DNA of 5,477 nucleotides from Candidatus Colicola caccequi (GTDB lineage Bacteria > Bacteroidota > Bacteroidia > Bacteroidales > Paludibacteraceae). The translations under genes and the position numbers were made by a program. A model generated the notes under the pieces. That model was not told the origin of the DNA, did not search any database, and saw only the letters and a program-made list of their open reading frames with translations. Below are positions 1-5,477 of the stretch, piece by piece. Within the stretch, counting starts at the first letter, position 1; every line of letters starts with the position of its first letter. Location: contig JAGHTR010000002.1 in assembly GCA_018065205.1 (NCBI GenBank), positions 1 to 5,477 on the forward strand. The letters are read 5' to 3'.

Positions 1-324
1 CTGGAAGACAACGACCATTACCACATTGACATTGCTGCTCCCGGACGCAGCAAGGAGGATTTTCAGATCCACCTGAAAGACAGTCGTACGATGTACGTGA
101 CGCTGCAGCAAAAAGAGGAGCGGTCCTGCAAGGACAAGGACGAATGTAAAGTGCTACAACGCGAGTTCGTGCTGAACCGCTTCGAGGAGACCATCGCTCT
201 GCCGGACGATGTAGATACGGAGCGTATCTCGGCCAAGATGGAGAACGGAGTGCTGCATGTGACTCTGCCCAAGATGGATGAGCAGCAGCGACTAAAGAGC
301 GCAAAGATGATTGCGATAGATTAA
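1..324 (+). CDS. Small heat-shock protein, Hsp20/alpha-crystallin family (5' truncated)
   Basis: Frame 1 is open from the first base to a TAA at 322-324, giving 107 C-terminal residues; the start lies outside the window. Members are usually about 140-150 residues, so roughly 35-45 N-terminal residues are probably missing. The fragment covers most of the alpha-crystallin beta-sandwich. It contains the hallmark N-G-V-L-x-V-x-L-P segment at fragment residues 82-90 and ends with an I-x-I motif (I104-A105-I106), which in this family docks into a neighbouring subunit during oligomer assembly. The family consists of ATP-independent cytoplasmic holdases that bind unfolding proteins under stress. A strong terminator follows directly and a new promoter precedes the next gene, so it is not part of the glycan operon. 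Its GC content (32 of 60 in the first line) is higher than in the glycosyltransferase genes. The family call is secure; substrate and regulation cannot be seen. Confidence 0.95.
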   Translation: MEDNDHYHIDIAAPGRSKEDFQIHLKDSRTMYVTLQQKEERSCKDKDECKVLQREFVLNRFEETIALPDDVDTERISAKMENGVLHVTLPKMDEQQRLKSAKMIAID

Positions 325-333
325 AAAACATCA

Positions 334-368
334 TCCCCGGAAGGCACAACCTTTCGGGGAGTTTTTTT
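334..368 (+). terminator. Rho-independent terminator of the hsp20 gene
   Basis: An 11-bp stem (334-344 with 350-360, one G-U wobble, the rest Watson-Crick, GC-rich at the base) encloses the 5-base loop CACAA. It is followed by G and seven T (362-368). It starts 10 bases after the hsp20 stop codon. A run of six A (323-328) lies upstream, so weak termination from the other strand is possible, but no minus-strand gene needs it. Confidence 0.93.
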
Positions 369-404
369 GACATAAGCGTCAAAAAATGCCTCATTTCCCC
401 TCTA

Positions 405-423
405 AATAGATTAGAAATCTATT
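405..423. repeat. AT-rich inverted repeat upstream of the glycan-operon promoter
   Basis: AATAGATT (405-412) and its exact reverse complement AATCTATT (416-423) are separated by AGA. The repeat lies 25 bases before the -33 element. No T-tract follows immediately and the stem is AT-rich, so it is a poor terminator. Its position would suit a regulator-binding site, but no regulator is visible and AT-rich dyads arise easily by chance. Confidence 0.4.
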
Positions 424-448
424 ATTTTGCATAAAAAATGGCTTTTTC

Positions 449-480
449 TTTGCAGAAGTCATTTTTTTTTTGTATCTTTG
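449..480 (+). promoter_or_regulatory. Bacteroides-type promoter of the glycan operon
   Basis: TTTG (449-452) serves as the -33 element and TATCTTTG (473-480) as the -7 element. The latter matches the Bacteroidota consensus TAnnTTTG exactly, and the 20-bp spacer lies in the accepted range of about 19-21. Transcription should begin a few bases past 480, giving a leader of about 50 bases before the ATG at 539. Ten consecutive T (462-471) fill half of the spacer. The promoter lies after the hsp20 terminator and directly before the first glycosyltransferase gene, so it very likely drives the whole operon. Confidence 0.85.
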
Positions 481-499
481 CGGCTTGAAAAGCGCAAAG
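476..499. promoter_or_regulatory. Near-palindrome over the -7 element and transcription start (possible operator)
   Basis: CTTTGC (476-481) is the reverse complement of GCAAAG (494-499), and inside these GCTT (483-486) is the reverse complement of AAGC (490-493). Together they form a 10-bp stem with one bulged G (482) and a GAA centre. The left arm includes the TTTG of the -7 element and the right arm lies at or just after the predicted transcription start. Most transcripts would therefore carry only the right arm, so a DNA-level operator is more plausible than an RNA hairpin. No regulator is identified; this is inferred from symmetry only. Confidence 0.35.
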
Positions 500-538
500 T
501 CGCTTATAACAATTAGTCAACGTCCTCGAACGAATGAA

Positions 539-1564
539 ATGAGCCAAATAAAATTATCCATAATCGTTCCAATCTACAACGTAGAGCAATACCTCCGCAA
601 ATGCGTGGAAAGCCTTTTGACACAAGACTTAGATTCTGCGGAATACGAAATCATCATGGTGGATGATGGCTCTACCGACGGCTGCCCCGCTATTTGTGAC
701 GAATATTCCCAATCCCTTCCTCCTTCAGGGGGAAGTCGGAAGGGGGCTAATATCAAGGTCCTTCATCAGCCGAATGGTGGGCTTTCTGCTGCCCGGAATA
801 CCGGCATCATGGCGGCTGAGGGCAAGTATGTGCAATTCGTAGATAGTGATGATTACTTACAACCTAATGTATTACGCGACTTGGTGGAGCAAATGGAACA
901 TGAGGACTTAGATGTATTGCGATTTGATTATCAAAATGTACGCATAACTCAGGCTGGAGATTATGAAGTCTTCCAACCCTACAAACATCCTCATCAGGTA
1001 GATACACGAACGGATGTAGTAGATGGTGAAACATACCTAAATGAACGAATGGGATATGCTTGTTACGCGGTGCAATTCATTATCCGCCGTAGCCTGCTTG
1101 TTGGAGAGGATGCTCATCCAATACTTTTTACCAGAGGCATACATTTTGAGGATATAGATTGGATACCGCGTATGTTATTAACTGCAAAGCAGGTAAATAG
1201 TACGACAAAGATTGTGTACAATTATTTGCTGCGAGAAGGAAGTATAACTGGGGCGATGAGTGTAGTTAAGAAGAAAAAAAACGTAGACGATATGTTATTA
1301 GTGATAGATACTATTAATACAATGTTGGCTAAATATCCACAATGTCAATGGTTATGCCGAATGAGGAGTGTGATGGTAAGCAATATCCTAACTATGTCGG
1401 CTCGAAACTTATATGAGTCGTATATGTTATATTTGAATCAACTGGAATCAAAGAAAATCTTTCCATTGGTGATAGTTGATCAGGGACGGACTTATGCTCG
1501 TAGAGCCCGATTGATTAACCTATCTCCAAGATTATTTGGATTACTGATGCATTTGCGCAAATGA
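539..1564 (+). CDS. Glycosyltransferase family 2 (GT-A fold), surface polysaccharide synthesis
   Basis: This 341-residue protein begins with the classic GT2 opening: SIIVPIYN at 7-14, VDDGSTD at 41-47 (nucleotide binding), NGGLSAARNTGI at 79-90 and the metal-binding FVDSDDYL at 100-107. A later FEDIDW (203-208) matches the ED-x-x-W acidic motif of capsule-type GT2 enzymes. It should transfer a sugar from a nucleotide-sugar donor to a lipid-linked acceptor at the cytoplasmic face of the inner membrane; sugar and linkage are unknown. I chose ATG 539 because an in-frame TTG further upstream (470) lies inside the promoter and would add 23 unrelated residues. There is no clear Shine-Dalgarno. The stretch between ICDEY (52-56) and IKVLHQ (72-77) is about 8-9 residues longer than usual and coincides with a hairpin-forming repeat. 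Base composition drops from about 50% GC before 840 to well under 40% after. The stop overlaps the next start as ATGA. First gene of the operon. Confidence 0.92.
   Translation: MSQIKLSIIVPIYNVEQYLRKCVESLLTQDLDSAEYEIIMVDDGSTDGCPAICDEYSQSLPPSGGSRKGANIKVLHQPNGGLSAARNTGIMAAEGKYVQFVDSDDYLQPNVLRDLVEQMEHEDLDVLRFDYQNVRITQAGDYEVFQPYKHPHQVDTRTDVVDGETYLNERMGYACYAVQFIIRRSLLVGEDAHPILFTRGIHFEDIDWIPRMLLTAKQVNSTTKIVYNYLLREGSITGAMSVVKKKKNVDDMLLVIDTINTMLAKYPQCQWLCRMRSVMVSNILTMSARNLYESYMLYLNQLESKKIFPLVIVDQGRTYARRARLINLSPRLFGLLMHLRK
714..746. repeat. GC-rich palindromic insertion inside the GT2 reading frame
   Basis: CTTCCTCC (716-723) pairs with GGGGGAAG (728-735) around a TTCA loop, an 8-bp hairpin with one G-U wobble. 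The left arm can pair instead with a second copy of the purine stretch, since CCCTTCC (714-720) is the exact reverse complement of GGAAGGG (738-744). It encodes a Pro/Ser/Gly/Arg-rich segment (about residues 59-70) where related GT2 proteins have a short loop. The reading frame stays open, so it looks like an in-frame insertion of a small palindromic element. Only one copy is seen in the window, so its repetitive nature is inferred. Confidence 0.55.
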
Positions 1565-2313
1565 TACCAAAGATTATTCATTATTGTTGGTTTGGATGTG
1601 GCGAGATGCCGGAGTTGGTGCGACGGTGTATGGCATCGTGGCATCAGTTTATGCCCGATTGGCAGTATATGTGTTGGAACGAGGATAACTTCGATATAGA
1701 GAGTGCTCCGAGATACGTGCGTGAGGCATACGAAGTGAGAAAATATGCATTTGTGAGTGATTATGTGCGGTTGTGGGCATTGGAACAACATGGTGGTGTT
1801 TATTTAGATACGGATGTGGAGGTGATACAGCCATTTGATACATTGTTGGATAACTGCGCGTTTATTGGATTTGAGGAAAGTAAGGCTAAAACATTAGGAA
1901 CGAATGTTATTGGATCTGAGCCACATTTGTCATGGCTTATGATGCAGATGGATTATTATAACATTGCTCAATTCATACGTCAGGATGGAACAATGGACAT
2001 GACGCCCAATTCTGAAATTATTGCACGTAATTTGGTGAAAGGCGGGTTGATTCGTAATGGTAAAGAACAAGTTATCAATTATCAATCAGCAGTGAATAAT
2101 AATTGTGAATTGATTCATGTCTATGATTTTCATTACTTCTCTCCTATTACTTCTACTCGGGTGATGCGGAAGAACAAACACACATTCTCAATTCATCATT
2201 GTTATGGTAGTTGGATAGGATACCATGCTCCCAGGGAGTTATGTGATTCTATCATTGTGCGGGAAGTCATAAATGCGCTTATTCAATTAAAGCGCCTTAT
2301 TATTAGGAAATGA
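1561..2313 (+). CDS. GT32-type glycosyltransferase with DXD sugar-binding region
   Basis: The 250-residue protein opens with IPKIIHYCWFG (2-12), typical of capsular-polysaccharide transferases of the Gly_transf_sug (PF04488) type. The core KYAFVSDYVRLWALEQHGG (61-79) leads into VYLDTDVEV (80-88), where D83-x-D85 is the expected metal/nucleotide-sugar binding motif. Near the C-terminus, SIHHCYGSW (210-218) matches the conserved HH-x-x-GSW end of this family. There is no signal peptide or membrane segment, so it should work in the cytoplasm, adding one sugar (often hexose or N-acetylhexosamine in the family) to the growing glycan. Its ATG sits in the ATGA that also ends the upstream GT2 gene, and its own stop overlaps the next start in the same way, implying translational coupling. 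Length is normal for the family. Donor and acceptor cannot be predicted. Confidence 0.92.
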   Translation: MIPKIIHYCWFGCGEMPELVRRCMASWHQFMPDWQYMCWNEDNFDIESAPRYVREAYEVRKYAFVSDYVRLWALEQHGGVYLDTDVEVIQPFDTLLDNCAFIGFEESKAKTLGTNVIGSEPHLSWLMMQMDYYNIAQFIRQDGTMDMTPNSEIIARNLVKGGLIRNGKEQVINYQSAVNNNCELIHVYDFHYFSPITSTRVMRKNKHTFSIHHCYGSWIGYHAPRELCDSIIVREVINALIQLKRLIIRK

Positions 2314-3779
2314 ATACGACTTCATTATATTATCTCCCCAAATGGCTAACGAGTAAGGCAGTAATAGTTTTCTTTATTGCTTTCGCATTGTGTACAGTAG
2401 TATTTGGTTATCCAATGGAATTGCGGTATGCTACAATTTCCATTCTTTCGGTACTATTATTCTTCTTGATTAGTCAAGGATTGACGCGGAATTATGTGCG
2501 TAAATCAGAAAGAAGTTTTATCAAAAATGTTTTTTGGATTGGACTAATAGTACATTTGTTATGGGTGATATACTGTTATTTTTATTTAAATCCAGAGTAT
2601 TATGGAACTCCTTATGGAGATGGCGCGGATGTGGAGTGGTATATGCCTTTTGGACAAGGTATCGCGCAATGGGTAATGGATGGTTTTCCTATGTCTTTTG
2701 AAACTTTACGAAAACTTTATGGTGGCGGTATTGATGATACAGGGTATCCGATATGGTTGGCTGTCATATATTTGCTAACGGGAACATGGGGCGATTTCGG
2801 AGAGACATTAATTCCTATGATTATCAAGTGTGTCATCAGTACCTATTGCGCTATTCTAATTTATCGCACAGCACAACGGCATTATGGGGAAGTTGTGGCA
2901 CGTATTGCATGTGTGTTTGTTGTATTTAATCCCAATATGATTTATTGGTGTGGTACTATGTTTAAGGAGCCGGAATTGGTTTTTTTGTGTTGCTTGTTTG
3001 TGAATGAGATGGATAAAGCGCTTGGAAGAAATGCAAAAATGACATTGAAAGCCCTTTTGCCGGCATCCTTGATAGGTCTAACATTTTTCCTGTTTCGTGC
3101 TGCATTGGGATTGGTTGCTTTTGTTTCCGTCTTGGCACAAGTGGTGATGGCTTCTAATCGTATTATGAGTACAGGAAAGAAAGTTATAGCCGGTGTGTTG
3201 GTGGCTATTGTTTTGGCTATCGGATATGGGGATAGCCTACTTATTCAAGTACATGATACCATTGATACTATTCGTTCCGATGATCAACAGGTAAATATGG
3301 AGTGGCGCTCTCGCCGTAAAGATGCTTCTGGACGATCTAATCAATTTATCAAGTATGCCGGTGCTGCTGCATTCGCTCCGCTGATTTTTACTCTACCATT
3401 TCCAACATTTAATACCGCAAATAATGTGCAAATTTTACAGATGATGTTATCTGGAGGAAGTTATATCAAGAATATTCTGTCGTTTTTTGTTATTTTTGCG
3501 ATGTTTGTGATGTTATTTAGTGGTGAATGGCGACGGCATGTATTTCTTATAGCTTACACGTGTGGCTATTTATGTGCATTGGTTTTTTCTGAATTCGCCC
3601 AATCTGGACGATTTCACATGCCGATTATGCCAATGTTGATGATGTTTGCAGCGTATGGAATATCATTGGTTCATCAACATCCCAAATGGAGAAGTTTCTA
3701 TGTGATAGTGTTGGTAATCGAAGTTATAGCATGTTTGGGTTGGAACTGGTTTAAACTGAAAGGTCGTGGCATGATTTAA
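2310..3779 (+). CDS. Polytopic membrane protein, probable GT-C-like (family 39-type) glycosyltransferase
   Basis: This 489-residue protein has about 11-13 hydrophobic segments, the clearest near residues 17-34, 40-58, 73-92, 166-184, 264-281, 290-305, 348-362, 388-404, 409-427, 436-454 and 461-477. An acidic loop after the third segment (YGDGADVEWY, 102-111) resembles the position of the catalytic Asp in GT-C enzymes. Other likely conserved points are FNPNMIYW (206-213), FKEPEL (218-223), FFLFRAALG (259-267), a large polar loop (about 309-347) and GRFHMPIMP (433-441). The last resembles the R-[YF]-x-x-P-x-x-P lead-in to a late membrane helix in family 39/ArnT-like proteins. Such enzymes use a polyprenyl-phosphate-linked sugar in the membrane, so it could transfer a sugar on the periplasmic side. 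A Wzy-type polymerase is the main alternative, since these are also polytopic and poorly conserved. The start overlaps the upstream stop as ATGA, with TTAGGAA just before it. The gene is AT-rich (20 of 60 GC at 2401-2460). Confidence 0.6.
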   Translation: MNTTSLYYLPKWLTSKAVIVFFIAFALCTVVFGYPMELRYATISILSVLLFFLISQGLTRNYVRKSERSFIKNVFWIGLIVHLLWVIYCYFYLNPEYYGTPYGDGADVEWYMPFGQGIAQWVMDGFPMSFETLRKLYGGGIDDTGYPIWLAVIYLLTGTWGDFGETLIPMIIKCVISTYCAILIYRTAQRHYGEVVARIACVFVVFNPNMIYWCGTMFKEPELVFLCCLFVNEMDKALGRNAKMTLKALLPASLIGLTFFLFRAALGLVAFVSVLAQVVMASNRIMSTGKKVIAGVLVAIVLAIGYGDSLLIQVHDTIDTIRSDDQQVNMEWRSRRKDASGRSNQFIKYAGAAAFAPLIFTLPFPTFNTANNVQILQMMLSGGSYIKNILSFFVIFAMFVMLFSGEWRRHVFLIAYTCGYLCALVFSEFAQSGRFHMPIMPMLMMFAAYGISLVHQHPKWRSFYVIVLVIEVIACLGWNWFKLKGRGMI

Positions 3780-3784
3780 ATGTA

Positions 3785-4750
3785 ATGATTATGAAGATAT
3801 TGGAAGTAAGTAGATACAAAGATAATTTTGCTAATCATCAGTTGCCATTTGTAACGGAGCAGGGCGAAGCTTTACGAATGTTAGGTTGTGAAGTAGAGTA
3901 TTTTTTAGTGAGGGGGAATTATCTCGCGGCTGTGAAGGAACTGAAAATAAAAATTAGGACCTTTCAGCCAGATATTGTGCATGCTCACTATGGATTATCG
4001 GCTATTACCGCTGAATTACAGTCTTTATGTCCAGTGGTGACTACTTTCCATAATGGTGAGACACTAACGTGGTGGGTAAACTTGTTGAGCTCACTATGCT
4101 CACTTCGAGCTAAACATGTAATATATGTGGCACAACATATACGAGATTTATGTTATTTAAAGCACCCGAATTACACGATTTTGCCTTGTGGTGTGCCCTT
4201 GGATTTATTGCCAATGACTCCTTTTGCTGAAGCAAGGAAACAATTAGGGTGGAGTAATAATAAAAAATACATCATGTTTGGAGGTGCGTTTAGTAATCTA
4301 AGGAAAAACTATCCGCTATTACGTGATGCATTAGCATTGCTTCAGCGTAATGATATAGAAGTGGTCGAAATGAAGGGGCTGTCCCGTGCAGAATGTACAT
4401 TGCGTATGTGTGGCTGTGATTTGTTTGCTTTGCCTACACATAGCGAAGGCTCACCGCAAGCACTTAAGGAAGCTATGGCTTGCAATTGCCCTATTGTAGC
4501 AACTGATTGTGCCGATATCGCTCATCTCTTAGGTAATTTGCCGGGTCATTACATCTTGCGTAATCCCCGAAAAACTAAAGAACGTTGGGATGGGGATGTA
4601 CATAGTGTACAAGAAATGGCAGCATTAGTAGAACAAGGATTGGCTTTTGGTCAACGTACTGAAGGTCGAAAACGTATCACTGAATTACACTTGGATAATA
4701 CACAAGTAGCAAAACAATTGATGGATATTTATAGGACCATAGTAAAATGA
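3785..4750 (+). CDS. Glycosyltransferase family 4 (GT-B fold)
   Basis: The 321-residue protein has a two-domain GT-B pattern. The N-terminal acceptor domain includes FQPDIVHAHYG (60-70) and TTFHNGE (86-92), followed by the linker ILPCGVPLDLL (132-142), which matches the PxGVD-like hinge of GT4 enzymes. The C-terminal donor domain starts with YIMFGGAF (162-169) and R173-K174, and contains the E-x7-E motif at E221 to E229 within THSEGSPQALKEAMACNCPIVATD (218-241). This motif binds the nucleotide-sugar donor in retaining GT4 enzymes. It is slightly short for the family (often 350-400 residues), but both domains appear complete. A second in-frame ATG at 3791 would give an MKILEVS start, common in the family, and may be the true one; neither has a Shine-Dalgarno. 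The gap to the upstream gene is 5 bases, and its stop overlaps the next start as ATGA. Sugar specificity is unknown. Confidence 0.9.
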   Translation: MIMKILEVSRYKDNFANHQLPFVTEQGEALRMLGCEVEYFLVRGNYLAAVKELKIKIRTFQPDIVHAHYGLSAITAELQSLCPVVTTFHNGETLTWWVNLLSSLCSLRAKHVIYVAQHIRDLCYLKHPNYTILPCGVPLDLLPMTPFAEARKQLGWSNNKKYIMFGGAFSNLRKNYPLLRDALALLQRNDIEVVEMKGLSRAECTLRMCGCDLFALPTHSEGSPQALKEAMACNCPIVATDCADIAHLLGNLPGHYILRNPRKTKERWDGDVHSVQEMAALVEQGLAFGQRTEGRKRITELHLDNTQVAKQLMDIYRTIVK

Positions 4751-5477
4751 CAAATAGTCAATCTACATATTGCACCCTCTTGCGGAAGGCGTTAGGCTTT
4801 TCTACGCCGGATACGCTCGCTAATCGCTCCACGCTTAACGCGGCGGATATGGGTTCGCTTATCCATTTGGCGCAAATCCAAGGTACTGCACCATTGGTGT
4901 ATGACCAATTGCTGAAGGCGGATAGCCCCTTGTCTAATGAAGTACAAATGCAACTCAAACAGGTCTGCATGCAAAATATGATGATGCAGCAGGAAATGAA
5001 AGGGGTATTGGCAATGGCATGGGACGCTCTTTCTAATGGTGGCGTGCAACCGGTTTTACTCAAAGGCTTTGGCTTGGCTGCGCTCTATCCGCAGCCATAC
5101 CTGCGGCAGTGGGGGGATATAGATATTTATGTTGGGGCGGATGGATACCATACTGCAGCCGATGTACTTCGCAAGACCTTCCCGGATAGCCCGTGCTTTG
5201 AAGAGGAAGAGGAGTATTTTAAACATTGGAATATCTGCATAGGCAATACGGCCATTGAGGCACATCGGGTATCGGCTGTTCTCGTTCATCCGTGCGATAT
5301 GCGTCTATGGCAGCGGTTGGAACGCGATGCCATGGCTAAGGCAGAGGATATAGATGTAGAGGGCATGAAGTTGCGCATTCCGGAATATCGATTCAATATC
5401 TTATTTGTGTTCCTACATAGTTGGCATCACTTTACGGAATCCGGCAGCGCGACGATGAAGCAGTTATGCGATTTGGC
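4747..5477 (+). CDS. Uncharacterised nucleotidyltransferase family protein, PF14907-like (3' truncated)
   Basis: The frame is open from the ATG at 4747 to the window end (243 complete codons), so the C-terminus is missing. The key block runs VLLKGFGLAALYP (103-115) to LRQWGDIDIYV (119-129), with D124 and D126 as the expected metal-binding Asp pair of a minimal DNA-polymerase-beta-like nucleotidyltransferase fold. It also has IEAH (170-173), resembling the conserved vExH element, and HSWHHF (224-229) followed by MKQLCDLA near the cut end. These match the layout of the NTP_transf_5 (PF14907) family as I know it. Members often lie in exopolysaccharide or peptide-modification loci, but no reaction is established, so nucleotidyl transfer is inferred from fold only. 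The start overlaps the GT4 stop as ATGA, marking it as part of the operon. Its GC content (about 50%; 35 of 60 at 4801-4860) is clearly above that of the preceding genes. Confidence 0.82.
   Translation, partial: MTNSQSTYCTLLRKALGFSTPDTLANRSTLNAADMGSLIHLAQIQGTAPLVYDQLLKADSPLSNEVQMQLKQVCMQNMMMQQEMKGVLAMAWDALSNGGVQPVLLKGFGLAALYPQPYLRQWGDIDIYVGADGYHTAADVLRKTFPDSPCFEEEEEYFKHWNICIGNTAIEAHRVSAVLVHPCDMRLWQRLERDAMAKAEDIDVEGMKLRIPEYRFNILFVFLHSWHHFTESGSATMKQLCDL

Noticed and set aside
63..272. Minus-strand open frame opposite hsp20
   Set aside because: Serine-rich shadow of the alpha-crystallin coding sequence with no independent support.
372..507. ATAAGCG (372-378) and CGCTTAT (501-507) as inverted repeats flanking an invertible promoter
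   Set aside because: Only 7 bases match, about what chance gives over this distance; known invertible Bacteroidales promoters have longer repeats and a nearby or global invertase, none of which is seen.
470..538. Upstream in-frame extension of the GT2 gene from a TTG codon at 470
   Set aside because: It starts within the -33/-7 promoter spacer and adds residues unlike the family; the ATG at 539 leads directly into the GT2 core.
1492..1843. Minus-strand open frames opposite the GT2/GT32 junction
   Set aside because: They mirror the well-supported GT genes; the translations are rich in His and Pro with no recognisable domain.
4758..5289. Minus-strand open frames of about 77-101 codons at the right end
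   Set aside because: They lie opposite the coding strand of the nucleotidyltransferase gene, have no family resemblance, and lack promoter or coupling signals.
1..5477. CRISPR array, tRNA/rRNA, insertion sequence, toxin-antitoxin or reverse-transcriptase system
   Set aside because: Reading both strands shows no regularly spaced repeats, no tRNA-like cloverleaf, no transposase or IS ends and no defence-type domains.

Overview
The window looks like a chromosomal segment from a member of the Bacteroidales (phylum Bacteroidota). The best direct sign is a promoter at 449-480 that matches the Bacteroides-type consensus: TTTG at -33, a 20-bp spacer, then TATCTTTG at -7. The genes lack strong Shine-Dalgarno sequences, and the set of surface-glycan protein families fits this group. 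I cannot name a genus or species.

Layout, left to right. (1) The 3' end of an Hsp20 / alpha-crystallin small heat-shock protein gene (1-324) is closed by a clear intrinsic terminator (334-368). (2) A gene-free gap (325-538) holds this terminator, an AT-rich inverted repeat (405-423), the promoter with a run of ten T inside its spacer, and a near-palindrome over the -7 element and predicted start of transcription (476-499). (3) Five tightly packed plus-strand genes follow: a GT2 glycosyltransferase (539-1564), a GT32-type DXD glycosyltransferase (1561-2313), a large polytopic membrane protein resembling GT-C / family 39 transferases (2310-3779), a GT4-type GT-B glycosyltransferase (3785-4750), and the start of a PF14907-type uncharacterised nucleotidyltransferase (4747 to the window end). 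Three junctions overlap as ATGA and the fourth has a 5-bp gap, so this is one operon that continues beyond the window.

Together the genes look like the assembly part of a capsule, LPS O-antigen or other surface-glycan locus. Cytoplasmic transferases would extend a lipid-linked glycan, and the membrane protein would act at the inner membrane using a lipid-linked sugar or glycan. No polymer can be named: no flippase, nucleotide-sugar synthesis gene or UpxY-type antiterminator is visible.

The points most worth a second look are the homopolymer in the promoter spacer (possible slippage-based phase variation), a short hairpin-forming insertion inside the GT2 reading frame, an AT-rich block (about 841-4746) ending sharply at a gene boundary, and the PF14907-type gene, whose family role is not established. 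I see no clearly new defence system, CRISPR array, RNA gene or mobile element.
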